From positions 1 through 64,000 of the forward strand of contig CACWRR010000001.1 in the NCBI GenBank assembly GCA_902763335.1: a DNA stretch of 64,000 bases, read 5' to 3'. The DNA is from an uncultured Lachnospiraceae bacterium. GTDB lineage: Bacteria; Bacillota; Clostridia; Lachnospirales; Lachnospiraceae. Position 1 is the stretch's first letter. Every line of letters starts with the position of its first letter. Both the position numbers and the translations under genes were made by a program. The notes beneath the pieces are model-generated. The model searched no databases and was not told the origin of the DNA. It saw only the letters and a program-made list of their open reading frames with translations. Below, piece by piece: positions 32,725-42,327 of this stretch.

Positions 32725-33003
32725 ATGGGAAGACTTATGAATGTTGGTTATGGAAATGTTGTGAATACGGACAAAGTGGTAGCTGTTATAAGTTCTGATT
32801 CGGCACCGGCGAGGAGAATGATTCAGTCGGCAAAAGATCAGGGAAAAGCAATAGATGCAACACAGGGAAGGAAAACAAAATCTGTCATTATTACTGATGG
32901 TGTGATGATAGTACTTTCAGCACTTTCACCGGATACAATATCAGCCAGATTTAAGGAAGATGAGGCGGTTTCGTCGTGGAAAGGAGAAAATCGTGATGAA
33001 TAA
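32725..33003 (+). CDS. remA: Extracellular matrix regulator RemA-like (DUF370)
   Basis: A 92-aa DUF370 protein. In B. subtilis RemA activates matrix and osmoprotection genes by binding repeated DNA sites. The core MNVGYGNVVNTDKVVAVISSDSAPARR is typical (residues 5-31), as is ATQGRKTKSVIITD. The C-terminus overlaps the gmk start by 8 nt, so the two are coupled. Its place before gmk and rpoZ is conserved far beyond biofilm formers, so a broader role is likely. Confidence 0.9.
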   Translation: MGRLMNVGYGNVVNTDKVVAVISSDSAPARRMIQSAKDQGKAIDATQGRKTKSVIITDGVMIVLSALSPDTISARFKEDEAVSSWKGENRDE

Positions 33004-33613
33004 AGGAGTACTTGTTGTGATTTCGGGTTTTTCAGGTTCAGGTAAGGGAACCATGATGAAAGAACTGGTTTCAAATTATGAAGGATATGCCCTTTCGATT
33101 TCAGCAACTACCAGAAAGCCGAGGGAAGGCGAGGAAGACGGAAGAGAATATTTTTTCAAAACAGAGGAAGAATTTAAGAAAATGATAAATGAGGATGCGT
33201 TCCTTGAACATGCCTGTTATGTAGGCAATTATTATGGAACTCCGAAAGCATATGTAGAAAAAATGCTTAATGAGGGAAAGAATGTCCTTTTGGAGATAGA
33301 GATTCAGGGGGCATTAAATATTAAGAAACAGATGCCGGATGCAGCACTTATATTTATACTTCCACCTTCAGCAGAGGAATTAAAAAGACGTCTTATCGGA
33401 AGAGGAACAGAGAGTATGGACGTTATAGAAGCCAGATTAAACAGGGCAAAGGAAGAGGCAGAAGGCATAGAAAATTATGATTATGTCATAGTGAATGATA
33501 AACTGGATGAGAGTGTGGCAGCATTGGATAATCTTATTACAGGTTTAAAATGCGGCACTTTTAGAAATATAGATTTTATTAATAAAATAAGAGATGGCGT
33601 TAAACGCTTTTAG
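32996..33613 (+). CDS. gmk: Guanylate kinase
   Basis: Phosphorylates GMP to GDP. P-loop SGFSGSGKGT at residues 10-19, the GMP-binding SISATTRKPREGEEDGREY (about 35-53), FLEHACYVGNYYGTP and the LEIEIQGAL motif are intact, with a normal lid RLIGRGTE. ATG 32996 is inside the remA end and matches the family start. At 205 aa it is full length. Confidence 0.95.
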   Translation: MNKGVLVVISGFSGSGKGTMMKELVSNYEGYALSISATTRKPREGEEDGREYFFKTEEEFKKMINEDAFLEHACYVGNYYGTPKAYVEKMLNEGKNVLLEIEIQGALNIKKQMPDAALIFILPPSAEELKRRLIGRGTESMDVIEARLNRAKEEAEGIENYDYVIVNDKLDESVAALDNLITGLKCGTFRNIDFINKIRDGVKRF

Positions 33614-33632
33614 GCAGAAAGGAGATTTTAAT

Positions 33633-33878
33633 ATGTTACATCCATCATATACTGATTTAATGGCAGTAGTAAATAAAGAGGTAGAGCCGGGAGAGCAGCC
33701 GGTAGTACAGAGCAGATATTCAATCGTTATGGCTGCTTCAAAGAGAGCAAGACAGATAATAGGAGGAGAAGAACCGTTAGTTAAAAACAGAAATGGTAAA
33801 CCGTTATCCATGGCAGTAGAGGAACTTTACAGTTCAAAAGTACGAATCGTAGGAGATGAGGAAGAGGAAGAAGAGTAA
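33633..33878 (+). CDS. rpoZ: RNA polymerase omega subunit
   Basis: An 81-aa omega subunit helping assemble RNA polymerase. The motif RYSIVMAASKRARQI (about residues 28-42) is diagnostic, with VEELYSSKVRI near the end and a Glu-only acidic tail. ATG 33633 follows AAAGGAG. Its stop TAA overlaps the rimO ATG. Confidence 0.93.
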   Translation: MLHPSYTDLMAVVNKEVEPGEQPVVQSRYSIVMAASKRARQIIGGEEPLVKNRNGKPLSMAVEELYSSKVRIVGDEEEEEE

Positions 33879-35206
33879 TGAAAATATTATTTATATCTTT
33901 GGGATGTGATAAAAATCTGGTTGATACGGAGGAAATGTTAGGTACATTATGTGAAAATAATGACATTTCATTTACTGATGATGAGATGGAAGCAGATGTC
34001 ATAATAATTAATACCTGTTGTTTTGTTAATGATGCAAAAGAGGAAAGTATTAATACTATAATAGAGATGGCTGAGCACAGAACTCATGGCAGATGCCGTT
34101 CGCTTATAGTTGCCGGATGTCTTGCACAGAGATATAAATCAGAAATATTAAAAGAGATACCTGAAGTGGATGCTGTTATCGGTACGGCATCTACGGATGC
34201 AATTCTTGATATAGTAAACAGGTTACAGAAGGATGAGGATAACATAGAAGTGTATAATCCGCTTGATATGCCTGTTTCAGCAGACAAAAAAAGGATACTT
34301 ACAACAGGTGGACATTATGCATTTCTTAAGATTGCAGAAGGGTGTAATAAATGTTGTAGTTACTGTGTTATTCCGTCAATACGCGGAAAGTACAGAAGTA
34401 TTCCTATGGAACAGCTGGTACACAAGGCACAGGAACTTGCTGATGGCGGTGTGAAAGAATTGATTCTGGTGGCACAGGAAACCACAATGTATGGTGTCGA
34501 TCTTTATAACAAAAAGATGCTGCCGGAGCTGCTTGAAAAATTATGTGCCATAAACGGATTATACTGGATAAGAATTTTGTATTGTTATCCGGAAGAAATA
34601 ACAGACGAACTTATACAGGTTATAAAAAATCAGGATAAAATATGTAATTATCTTGATATTCCTGTACAGCATGCAGCTGATAATGTGCTCAAAAATATGA
34701 AGAGAAGAGCTACGTTAGCACAGCTGACAGAAACAATAGGCAGATTGAGAAAGGAGATTCCGGACATAGTGTTAAGGACAACACTTATAAGCGGATTTCC
34801 GGGTGAGACAGAAGAAGATCATGAAATATTAAAGAAGTTTGTTGAGGACATGAGATTTGACAGACTTGGTGTCTTTGCATATTCGCCTGAAGAGGGAACA
34901 GAGGCTGCCGAAATGGAAAATCAGGTAGATGAAAATATAAAGGAAGAGCGCAGGGACGAACTTATGTCTATTCAGCAGGACATTGCTTTTGAAATGTCAG
35001 AGAGTAGAATCGGCAGGGAAATGCTTGTAATGATTGAAGGCAAGCTGGCTGATGAAAATGCGTATGTAGGACGTACATACATGGATGCACCGGGAGTCGA
35101 TGGTAATATATTTATTACTACAGATGCAGACCTTATGACCGGAGATTTTGTGAAGGTTAAAGTAACGGGTGCTGTTGAGTATGATCTTATAGGAGAAATT
35201 TTATAA
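33878..35206 (+). CDS. rimO: Ribosomal protein S12 methylthiotransferase RimO
   Basis: Radical-SAM enzyme that adds a methylthio group to an Asp of ribosomal protein S12. An N-terminal UPF0004 domain carries the first cluster cysteines (LGCDKN, NTCCFV, GCLAQRY), the radical SAM domain has CNKCCSYCVIP (CxxxCxxC), and a C-terminal TRAM domain follows. RTTLISGFPGETEEDHE is typical of the family. At 442 aa it is full length. The start overlaps the rpoZ stop. Confidence 0.94.
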   Translation: MKILFISLGCDKNLVDTEEMLGTLCENNDISFTDDEMEADVIIINTCCFVNDAKEESINTIIEMAEHRTHGRCRSLIVAGCLAQRYKSEILKEIPEVDAVIGTASTDAILDIVNRLQKDEDNIEVYNPLDMPVSADKKRILTTGGHYAFLKIAEGCNKCCSYCVIPSIRGKYRSIPMEQLVHKAQELADGGVKELILVAQETTMYGVDLYNKKMLPELLEKLCAINGLYWIRILYCYPEEITDELIQVIKNQDKICNYLDIPVQHAADNVLKNMKRRATLAQLTETIGRLRKEIPDIVLRTTLISGFPGETEEDHEILKKFVEDMRFDRLGVFAYSPEEGTEAAEMENQVDENIKEERRDELMSIQQDIAFEMSESRIGREMLVMIEGKLADENAYVGRTYMDAPGVDGNIFITTDADLMTGDFVKVKVTGAVEYDLIGEIL

Positions 35207-35225
35207 CGAAAGGAAGTGCTTTTAA

Positions 35226-35777
35226 ATGAATCTGCCTAATAAATTAACTTTACTCAGAGTTTTACTTATACCATTTTTTATTGTATTTATGTTGGTTGAT
35301 GTATTTGGAGAGGCCGATAAATACATAGCCCTGGCAATATTTGCTGTTGCAAGTATTACAGATATGCTTGATGGAAAGATAGCACGTAAATACAATCTTG
35401 TAACCAATTTTGGGAAATTCATGGACCCGATGGCGGATAAGCTGTTGGTATGTTCGGCAATGATATGTATGATAGATGACAGATTACAGTCATGGATTGT
35501 TATAGTCATTATCAGTAGAGAACTGATTATCAGTGGCTTCAGAACAGTAGCAGCGGATAATGGCGTTGTTATTGCAGCAAGCTGGTGGGGAAAATGGAAA
35601 ACTACAAGCCAGATGATAATGATAATCCTTCTTATACTGGATTTGGACTTTGCGTGGTATGGAGTTGTAGAATACATTTTCATATATCTGGCTTTGATTC
35701 TTACATTGGTTTCACTTGTGGATTATCTGGTTAAGAACAGAAGTGTATTATCTGATGGTGTTTCATCAAAGAAATAG
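35226..35777 (+). CDS. pgsA: CDP-diacylglycerol-glycerol-3-phosphate 3-phosphatidyltransferase
   Basis: Makes phosphatidylglycerol phosphate in the membrane. The CDP-alcohol phosphotransferase motif spans DMLDGKIARKYNL and FGKFMDPMADK (about residues 44-70), and four or so hydrophobic helices cover the rest. It starts MNLPNKLTLLRVLLIP, as usual. It is 19 bp after rimO. Confidence 0.94.
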   Translation: MNLPNKLTLLRVLLIPFFIVFMLVDVFGEADKYIALAIFAVASITDMLDGKIARKYNLVTNFGKFMDPMADKLLVCSAMICMIDDRLQSWIVIVIISRELIISGFRTVAADNGVVIAASWWGKWKTTSQMIMIILLILDLDFAWYGVVEYIFIYLALILTLVSLVDYLVKNRSVLSDGVSSKK

Positions 35778-35801
35778 TAAATTAAGGATGGAAGAATTAC
35801 A

Positions 35802-36284
35802 TTGAAGAGTCAGGAAATGGAATATGAATTATCCAGAAATGAATATATGGATGTTCAGACATATTTTATGCTGAGGCAGAGTAATATTGTTAAATTCTGC
35901 ATTGCTTTATTTGTACTGGGTTTGACGTTGGGAATCATAAAGATTGCCACGGGAAGCGGTGTGAGTGGTATATGGGTTCTTGTAATATTTCCTTTTCCAT
36001 ATATGGCATATGTTATATTTAAAATAAGAAATATTGCATATAGAATGTACGGAAATGATATAAGCAAGTGGAAGGTAATATTTAGTGAGAATGGTATAAA
36101 TGCCATAGCCGTTAAACAGAACAGAAATCTTGATGCATCATGGGAGTCAGTGAGAAAAGTGTGGAAGACAAAGAAATATGTATTTTTCTTCCTGTCAAAA
36201 AGTGTTTATCTTGTGGTTCCGTTACGGGCAGTAAAGGATTACGAATTATTTGAAAAATATATTGAGACAGCTAAAGGCAGATAA
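35802..36284 (+). CDS. YcxB-like membrane protein
   Basis: A 160-aa protein with two hydrophobic helices (about residues 30-48 and 55-72) and a C-terminal YcxB-like domain (VIFSENGINAIAVKQNRNLDASWESVRKVW, spanning about 88-117, then LVVPLRAV). Function unknown. I use TTG 35802; ATG 35817 is a credible alternative with AGGA three bases before. It closes the yicC-pgsA run and is followed by a long hairpin. Confidence 0.7.
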   Translation: MKSQEMEYELSRNEYMDVQTYFMLRQSNIVKFCIALFVLGLTLGIIKIATGSGVSGIWVLVIFPFPYMAYVIFKIRNIAYRMYGNDISKWKVIFSENGINAIAVKQNRNLDASWESVRKVWKTKKYVFFFLSKSVYLVVPLRAVKDYELFEKYIETAKGR

Positions 36285-36288
36285 ATAT

Positions 36289-36366
36289 AAAACGTATGCA
36301 TTTGTAAGGCGGTGAATTGGCAGAATGTAGTATGCAGGCCGGTCTTATACATTGCATACGTTTTTT
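36289..36366 (+). terminator. Long-loop terminator after the ycxB-like gene
   Basis: AAAACGTATGCA at 36289-36300 pairs with TGCATACGTTTT at 36353-36364, followed by more T. The 52-nt loop contains a second GTATGCA (36339-36345) that could pair with the same right arm, so two mutually exclusive folds are possible. Confidence 0.65.
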
Positions 36367-36490
36367 GTGCACAATAAAAAATATACTTATGATAAAAACT
36401 AAATCACATATTGCATATAATTAAAAAATATGTTATACTGTGAAAGTATTCAAAACATCTTTTAATCTGATAATTCAAAAATTTTTATTC

Positions 36491-36519
36491 TTGACAAACA
36501 TCGGTCAATATAATAATAT
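36491..36519 (+). promoter_or_regulatory. Predicted recA promoter
   Basis: A perfect TTGACA at 36491-36496 and TAATAT at 36514-36519, 17-bp spacer. The LexA-type operator lies just downstream at 36532-36543. Confidence 0.65.
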
Positions 36520-36531
36520 TATAGCAGAAAC

Positions 36532-36543
36532 GAACAAATGTTC
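36532..36543 (+). promoter_or_regulatory. SOS (LexA/DinR) box of recA
   Basis: GAAC-AAAT-GTTC matches the Firmicutes LexA operator GAACnnnnGTTC exactly. It sits about 13 bp after the -10, near the predicted transcript start, and 34 bp before the recA ATG. Confidence 0.85.
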
Positions 36544-36576
36544 ACAATAGCAGAAATAATCAGGAGGAAATATTTA

Positions 36577-37638
36577 ATGGATAAGAATGATAAATTAAAA
36601 GCATTGGAAGCAGCAATATCACAGATAGAAAAACAGCATGGTAAGGGCTCTGTAATGAAACTTGGAGATCCTGCATCAGCAATGAATATAGAGACAATAC
36701 CTACAGGTTCATTAAGCCTTGATGTGGCACTCGGACTCGGAGGAATACCTAAGGGACGTGTTATAGAGATATATGGTCCTGAATCCAGTGGTAAGACAAC
36801 AGTTGCACTACATATAATTGCAGAAGTTCAGAAAAGAGGAGGCATTGCCGGATTTATAGATGCGGAACATGCGCTTGACCCTGTATATGCAAAGGCAATA
36901 GGCGTTGATATAGATAACTTATATATATCACAGCCGGATTTCGGAGAACAGGCACTTGAAATAGCAGAGACATTTGTGCGTTCAGGGGCTATTGATATTG
37001 TCGTTGTGGATTCTGTTGCAGCCCTCGTTCCAAAGGCAGAGATAGACGGTGAGATGGGAGATTCACATGTAGGACTTCAGGCGAGACTTATGTCACAGGC
37101 ACTCAGAAAACTTACAGGTGTTATCAGTAAGACTAATACGGCGGTAATATTTATAAACCAGCTCAGAGAAAAAGTCGGGGTCATGTTTGGAAATCCGGAG
37201 ACTACAACAGGAGGAAGAGCACTTAAATTTTATTCATCCGTAAGACTTGATGTAAGAAGAATTGAAACACTCAAGCAGGGGGGAGAAATGATTGGTAACA
37301 GAGCTAGGGTCAAAGTAGTTAAAAATAAGATTGCGCCTCCGTTTAAGGAAGCAGAGTTTGATATTATGTTTGGAAAAGGAATATCAAGAGAAGGAGATAT
37401 TCTTGATCTGGCAGCGGATTTAAATATTGTAAATAAGAGTGGAGCATGGTATGCGTATAATGGAGAGAAGATTGGACAGGGAAGGGAAAATGCCAAAACA
37501 ACACTTTCTAACAATCCTGAGATGATGACGGAGATAGAGGCTGCTGTAAGGGAACATTATGGCATGCCGGCAGCACCGGTGGTTGATGCGGCAGAAGCGG
37601 CAAAGAGTAAGGATAAAGACAAAGCAGAGGATAAATAA
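36577..37638 (+). CDS. recA: Recombinase RecA
   Basis: Strand-exchange ATPase and LexA coprotease. The sequence starts [22 protein letters not shown]; Walker A is GPESSGKTT (about residues 66-74), with [20 protein letters not shown], the loop L1-L2 region including [22 protein letters not shown] (two adjacent segments) and the C-terminal basic then acidic tail (KDKDKAEDK). At 353 aa it is normal. ATG 36577 follows AGGAGG; an in-frame ATG at 36538 lies in the SOS box and is not used. recX follows with an overlap. Confidence 0.97.
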   Translation: MDKNDKLKALEAAISQIEKQHGKGSVMKLGDPASAMNIETIPTGSLSLDVALGLGGIPKGRVIEIYGPESSGKTTVALHIIAEVQKRGGIAGFIDAEHALDPVYAKAIGVDIDNLYISQPDFGEQALEIAETFVRSGAIDIVVVDSVAALVPKAEIDGEMGDSHVGLQARLMSQALRKLTGVISKTNTAVIFINQLREKVGVMFGNPETTTGGRALKFYSSVRLDVRRIETLKQGGEMIGNRARVKVVKNKIAPPFKEAEFDIMFGKGISREGDILDLAADLNIVNKSGAWYAYNGEKIGQGRENAKTTLSNNPEMMTEIEAAVREHYGMPAAPVVDAAEAAKSKDKDKAEDK

Positions 37639-38246
37639 TGTATGTTACTGAACTTATACCGGTAGATAAGAAACAGATACTTGTTATAACTGATGATGAT
37701 ATCAGGTTTCGATTGTATAAAGGAGAAGTACGGAGATTTAATGTGACAGCGGGGATGAATATAGAGGAAACTGTATTAAATGAAATATTCACCCTGCTAA
37801 AGAAAAGATGCAAAGAGCGTGCACTGTATATAGTAGAACGTGCGGATAAGACTGAGAAGGAACTCAGGATAAAGCTTGAGAGTGGAGATTATCCTGAGGA
37901 GATAGTTGAATGTACGCTGGAATTTCTTAAATGTTATGATTATATAAATGATTACAGATATTCATGTAACTATGTGAGACAGAAGACTGTTAAGTACGGT
38001 ATGAGAAAGATAAAATATGAGCTTTTGAGCAAAGGTGTGTCTGTGGAAACCATTGATAAAGTATTTGCTGAAAATGAAACGGACAGTAGAGAAGTAATAA
38101 GAAAAATTCTTACCGGAAGAAGATTTGATTTTTCCACAAACGATAGAAAACAGATAGATAGACAGATAAGATATTTGATTGGAAAAGGATTTTCCTATGA
38201 AGATATAAGTTCGGTTATTAAAGAAAATCAACAAGATTTTATGTGA
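37638..38246 (+). CDS. recX: Regulatory protein RecX
   Basis: Modulator of RecA filaments. A 202-aa helical protein with a variable N-terminus (about 60 residues) and RecX three-helix repeats containing RADKTEKELRIKLESGDYP, DYINDYRYSCNYV and GMRKIKYELLSKGV. The ATG overlaps the recA stop (TAATG), so it is cotranslated and shares SOS control. Confidence 0.88.
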   Translation: MYVTELIPVDKKQILVITDDDIRFRLYKGEVRRFNVTAGMNIEETVLNEIFTLLKKRCKERALYIVERADKTEKELRIKLESGDYPEEIVECTLEFLKCYDYINDYRYSCNYVRQKTVKYGMRKIKYELLSKGVSVETIDKVFAENETDSREVIRKILTGRRFDFSTNDRKQIDRQIRYLIGKGFSYEDISSVIKENQQDFM

Positions 38247-38294
38247 TATCAAGAGAAAAATATAACAGTTTGCATATAAAAGTACCATCTTTAC

Positions 38295-38323
38295 TTGACA
38301 TAATTATAAAATGAGTATAAAAT
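38295..38323 (+). promoter_or_regulatory. Predicted promoter of rny
   Basis: Perfect TTGACA at 38295-38300 and TAAAAT at 38318-38323, 17-bp spacer, between recX and rny. Confidence 0.7.
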
Positions 38324-38369
38324 TGAACTGTTGTATTGCACAATGAAAACTAAATAAGGAGGTGCTCCT

Positions 38370-39917
38370 GTGATTGAAGTTATAATTGCTGTTTTGATTA
38401 CACTTGTTATAGCTGCTCCGATTGCATGGATTGTTTCGTCAAAACGTACTACTACAGTATTTGAGGAGAAAATCGGAAACGCAGAAACAAAATCAAGGGA
38501 AATCATAGATGAAGCATTAAAGACTGCTGAGACAAAGAAACGTGAAGCTTTATTGGAGGCTAAAGAAGAATCTCTCAAGACAAAGAATGAACTCGAAAAA
38601 GAGAGTAAAGAGAGAAGAGCCGAGATACAGCGTTACGAGAAGAGAGTTTTGTCTAAGGAAGAGGCATTGGATAAGAAGATGGATCAAATCGAGAAAAAAG
38701 AAGCAGTGCTTAGTTCTAAGGAAGAAGAACTCGAAAAGCAGAAAGAAAAAATAGCTCATCTGCATGAACAGCGTGTACAGGAATTAGAGAGAATCTCTGG
38801 ATTAACCTCCGAGCAGGCAAAAGAGTTTTTATTGAAATCTGTTGAAGAAGAAGTTAAACATGACACAGCTAAGATGATTAAAGAACTTGAGACAAGAGCT
38901 AAGGAAGATGCATCTAAGAAGGCTAAGGAATATGTGGTTAATGCAATTCAGAAATGTGCGGCAGACCATGTATCTGAGACAACAATATCTGTTGTGCAGC
39001 TTCCTAATGATGAGATGAAAGGAAGAATCATTGGACGTGAGGGAAGAAATATAAGAACACTTGAGACACTTACAGGTGTTGACCTTATAATTGATGATAC
39101 TCCGGAAGCTGTTATTCTTTCAGGATTTGATCCGATAAGAAGAGAAGTTGCAAGAATTGCACTTGAGAAGCTTATTGTCGATGGTCGTATTCATCCGGCT
39201 AGAATTGAAGAAATGGTTGAAAAGGCTCAGAAGGAAGTTGAGTCCATGATGCGTGAAGAGGGTGAGGCAGCTACATTAGAGGTAGGTGTTCATGGAATAC
39301 ACCCTGAACTCGTTAAGTTACTTGGTAAGATGAAATTCAGAACAAGTTATGGACAGAATGCATTAAAACATTCAATTGAGGTTGCACATTTGGCAGGTTT
39401 GCTTGCAGCTGAAGTTGGTGTTGATGTGCGATTAGCTAAAAGGGCAGGATTGCTTCATGATATCGGTAAGTCCGTTGATCATGAGGTAGAAGGATCTCAT
39501 ATACAGATTGGAGTGGATTTGTGTAAGAAGTACAAAGAATCACCGCTGATAATTAATGCTGTTGAGGCACATCATGGTGATGTAGAACCACAGTCATTAG
39601 TTGCATGTCTTGTTCAGGCGGCTGATACAATTTCAGCAGCAAGACCTGGTGCAAGAAGAGAGACTTTAGAAACATACACAAACAGATTAAAACAGTTAGA
39701 AGACATAGCTAACGAGTTTGATGGAGTAGATAAATCTTTTGCTATTCAGGCAGGTAGAGAAATACGTGTTATGGTTATTCCAGATCAGGTAAGTGATGCT
39801 GATATGGTATTACTTGCAAGAAATGTGTCAAAGGAAATCGAGAAACAGCTTGAATATCCTGGACAGATTAAAGTAAATGTTATACGCGAAAGCAGAGTAA
39901 CGGATTACGCTAAATAA
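38370..39917 (+). CDS. rny: Ribonuclease Y
   Basis: Membrane-bound endoribonuclease starting bulk mRNA decay. One N-terminal membrane helix (about residues 2-24), a long charged coiled coil (30-150), a KH domain with [14 protein letters not shown] (about 213-226) and an HD domain with [17 protein letters not shown] (about 362-378). At 515 aa it is full length. It begins at GTG 38370 after a strong AAGGAGG. It has its own promoter and a clear terminator. Confidence 0.96.
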   Translation: MIEVIIAVLITLVIAAPIAWIVSSKRTTTVFEEKIGNAETKSREIIDEALKTAETKKREALLEAKEESLKTKNELEKESKERRAEIQRYEKRVLSKEEALDKKMDQIEKKEAVLSSKEEELEKQKEKIAHLHEQRVQELERISGLTSEQAKEFLLKSVEEEVKHDTAKMIKELETRAKEDASKKAKEYVVNAIQKCAADHVSETTISVVQLPNDEMKGRIIGREGRNIRTLETLTGVDLIIDDTPEAVILSGFDPIRREVARIALEKLIVDGRIHPARIEEMVEKAQKEVESMMREEGEAATLEVGVHGIHPELVKLLGKMKFRTSYGQNALKHSIEVAHLAGLLAAEVGVDVRLAKRAGLLHDIGKSVDHEVEGSHIQIGVDLCKKYKESPLIINAVEAHHGDVEPQSLVACLVQAADTISAARPGARRETLETYTNRLKQLEDIANEFDGVDKSFAIQAGREIRVMVIPDQVSDADMVLLARNVSKEIEKQLEYPGQIKVNVIRESRVTDYAK

Positions 39918-39940
39918 CGAAATTAATTAAAAAGTAAGGA

Positions 39941-39992
39941 AAAGACTTGGAATCGAGGTTTAATTAAAAAATCGATGATTCTGAGTCTTTTT
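39941..39992 (+). terminator. Terminator after rny
   Basis: AAAGACT and GAATC at 39941-39954 pair with GATTC and AGTCTTT at 39977-39990, with a two-base internal mismatch, and T residues follow. Confidence 0.8.
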
Positions 39993-40044
39993 AGTTAATA
40001 TTGAATAGACGGCGTGATAAAATCGCTAAGAAATGGAGAGTAGT

Positions 40045-40845
40045 GTGAAAAATATGAGAAAAGTATTAACTATAGCCGGTTCTGATTGTAGTGGAGGAGC
40101 CGGAATTCAGGCAGATTTGAAAACAATGACAGCACACGGAGTGTATGGGATGAGTGTTATAACGGCCCTTACAGCCCAGAATACATGTGGTGTTGACGGT
40201 ATTTTTAATGTTGACAGTGAGTTTACCGGGTTACAGATGAAAAGTGTGTTTGAGGATATAGTACCGGATGCAGTGAAGGTTGGAATGGTATCTGATGCCG
40301 GAAATATCAATGTGATTTCAGAAAAGCTTGCTGAGTATAATGCGAAAAATATTGTTGTTGATACAGTTATGGTTTCGACAAGTGGACATTCACTTATTGA
40401 TGAGGATGCGAAAAAAGTTTTAATAGAAAAGCTTATTCCGATGGCAACGGTTATAACACCTAATTTGTCAGAGGCAAGGGAGCTGTCAGGGGTGTGCATA
40501 AATTCCAAGGAAGATATGGAAAAGGTAGCCGTGATAATTTCTGAGATGACGAATGCAGCCATATTGATAAAAGGCGGACATTCAGAAGACAATTCAGATG
40601 ATTTATTATATATAGATGGAAAAAATGTTTGGTTTAAGGCGAAAAGAATAGATAATGAAAATACTCACGGCACAGGATGTACACTATCTTCGGCAATTGC
40701 CTGCAACCTTGCAAATGGTTTAAGTATAGAAGAAAGTGTAAGTAATGCAAAGAAATATATAACCGGTGCTATAGATAGCAGACTTGATATTGGCAGAGGG
40801 CGCGGACCACTTAATCATATGTTTTTGTTGCAAAAGCAAAAATAG
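40045..40845 (+). CDS. thiD: Hydroxymethylpyrimidine/phosphomethylpyrimidine kinase
   Basis: Phosphorylates HMP and HMP-P for thiamine synthesis; related proteins also phosphorylate pyridoxal. The ribokinase-like fold is marked by LTIAGSDCSGGAGIQADLKT near the start, TPNLSEA, KGGH and the catalytic THGTGCTLSSAIACNLA. Starts in frame are ATG 40033, GTG 40045 and ATG 40054; GGAGAG at 40035-40040 best serves 40045. No thiamine riboswitch was seen upstream, and no other thi gene is near. Confidence 0.9.
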   Translation: MKNMRKVLTIAGSDCSGGAGIQADLKTMTAHGVYGMSVITALTAQNTCGVDGIFNVDSEFTGLQMKSVFEDIVPDAVKVGMVSDAGNINVISEKLAEYNAKNIVVDTVMVSTSGHSLIDEDAKKVLIEKLIPMATVITPNLSEARELSGVCINSKEDMEKVAVIISEMTNAAILIKGGHSEDNSDDLLYIDGKNVWFKAKRIDNENTHGTGCTLSSAIACNLANGLSIEESVSNAKKYITGAIDSRLDIGRGRGPLNHMFLLQKQK

Positions 40846-40856
40846 TGTACTATAAT
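40828..40856 (+). promoter_or_regulatory. Predicted promoter of proC
   Basis: TTGCAA at 40828-40833 and a perfect TATAAT at 40851-40856, 17-bp spacer, overlapping the end of thiD. Confidence 0.75.
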
Positions 40857-40900
40857 TATTTTTAATTTTGATTGTACAGATTATTAACGGAGGCGTAAAA

Positions 40901-41695
40901 ATGGCTAAGATTGGTTTTATTGGTATGGGCAATATGGGTTATGCCATGTTGAAAGGAACACTTAACGTATTTGATAAGGATGATATTTTATTTTGTGATG
41001 CGAGTGAATCGAGAATGAATCAGGTGTCAGAGGAGACCGGCGTCAGACATACTGAATCAAACGCTGAATGTGCAAATAACGTAAAATATCTTGTATTGGC
41101 TGTGAAACCGCAGTTTTATTCACAGGTTATTAAAAATATTGTAAACGTTGTGACACCGGAGCATGTAGTTATCTCTATTGCACCTGGAAAGACTATAAAA
41201 TATCTGACGGATGAACTTGGTTTTGACGTAAGGGTGGTCAGAGCAATGCCGAATACACCGGCATTATTGGGAGCAGGAATGACAGGCATAAGCTATGACC
41301 CTAAGCTGTTTAGTTTTTCAGAAAAAGAAATTATAGAAAAGTTTTTCTCATCATTTGGAAGAGTCAGGGTTATAGATGAAAAACTTATGAGTGCCGTGAC
41401 ATGTGCCAGCGGAAGTTCACCGGCTTATGTATATATGTTTATAGAGGCAATGGCAGACAGTGTTGTAAAATATGGTATACCGAGAGATGCGGCATACGAG
41501 ATGGTTGCACAGACGGTTATGGGAGCTGCTAAGATGGTGCTTGAGACAAATGAACATCCGGGCAGATTAAAGGACAATGTATGCTCACCGGGTGGAACAA
41601 CTATAGCAGGTGTTGCAGCACTTGAAGAGTATGGATTTAGAAATGCTATTATCAAGGCTACAGATGCATGCTATGATAAAGCTGAGAACATGTAA
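40901..41695 (+). CDS. proC: Pyrroline-5-carboxylate reductase
   Basis: Last step of proline synthesis, reducing P5C with NAD(P)H. The Rossmann start is KIGFIGMGNMGYAMLKG, then LAVKPQ, VVRAMPNTPALLGAGMTG, and the C-terminal signature CSPGGTTIAGVAALEEYGFR. At 264 aa it is typical. ATG 40901 follows CGGAGG. Confidence 0.94.
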   Translation: MAKIGFIGMGNMGYAMLKGTLNVFDKDDILFCDASESRMNQVSEETGVRHTESNAECANNVKYLVLAVKPQFYSQVIKNIVNVVTPEHVVISIAPGKTIKYLTDELGFDVRVVRAMPNTPALLGAGMTGISYDPKLFSFSEKEIIEKFFSSFGRVRVIDEKLMSAVTCASGSSPAYVYMFIEAMADSVVKYGIPRDAAYEMVAQTVMGAAKMVLETNEHPGRLKDNVCSPGGTTIAGVAALEEYGFRNAIIKATDACYDKAENM

Positions 41696-41739
41696 TTATA
41701 TTTATGTTATATTTCAAATGCTGAATGGAGAATCAGGTA

Positions 41740-42276
41740 ATGGAAGAAATAAAACGCTTGAATAGAGAACTTGTATACAAGGGACATATTATAGATATGT
41801 ACAAAGATACGGTGAAAATACCAAATGGAAACATTGCGGAATGGGATTTTATCGGTCATAAAGGTGCGGCTGCGGTTTTACCGGTACTTAAGAATGGGAA
41901 TGTGTTAATGGTAAGGCAGTACAGAAATGCACTTGACAGATATACACTTGAGATTCCGGCAGGTGGACTTGAAAGTCCGGATGAACCGATGATTGATTGT
42001 GCAGCGAGGGAACTTGAGGAAGAAACAGGTTATAAATCTGATAATCTTGAAATGTTGTTATCGTTACATACAACGGTAGCTTTCTGCAATGAAAAAATAG
42101 AGGTGTTTTTGGCGAGAGATCTTGTAAAAACGAGTCAGCATTTAGATGAAGATGAATATATAGATGTTGAAGAACATTCTATAGAAGAACTGTTAGAGGC
42201 GGTTTATTCAGGAAAAATCGAAGATTCAAAAACCGTTTCGGCGATACTTGCATATTACTCAAAATACTGCAAGTAG
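41740..42276 (+). CDS. NUDIX hydrolase (ADP-ribose pyrophosphatase type)
   Basis: A 178-aa NUDIX protein close to YqkG/NudF, which splits ADP-ribose into AMP and ribose 5-phosphate. The Nudix box runs from GGLESPDEP to ARELEEETGY (about residues 77-100), preceded by VRQYRNALDRYTLEIPAGG. ATG 41740 follows GGAG at 41727-41730; an ATG at 41725 is on the ribosome site. Next to spoIIM, as nudF and spoIIM are in Bacillus. Confidence 0.88.
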   Translation: MEEIKRLNRELVYKGHIIDMYKDTVKIPNGNIAEWDFIGHKGAAAVLPVLKNGNVLMVRQYRNALDRYTLEIPAGGLESPDEPMIDCAARELEEETGYKSDNLEMLLSLHTTVAFCNEKIEVFLARDLVKTSQHLDEDEYIDVEEHSIEELLEAVYSGKIEDSKTVSAILAYYSKYCK

Positions 42277-42298
42277 GAATAAATGAGAAGTAAACCGC

Positions 42299-42327
42299 AT
42301 ATATTCATTTAGAGTTGTCCATGTAAA
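42299..42327 (+). promoter_or_regulatory. Possible sigma-E-type promoter of spoIIM
   Basis: ATATATT at 42299-42305 and CATGTAAA at 42320-42327 are 14 bp apart, near the sigma-E pattern (-35 with ATATT, -10 CATACAnT; five of eight). In B. subtilis spoIIM is a sigma-E gene. Confidence 0.3.

Noticed and set aside
40000-40045. Thiamine riboswitch before thiD
   Set aside because: The THI-box core was looked for and not found; the hairpin there belongs to the rny terminator.
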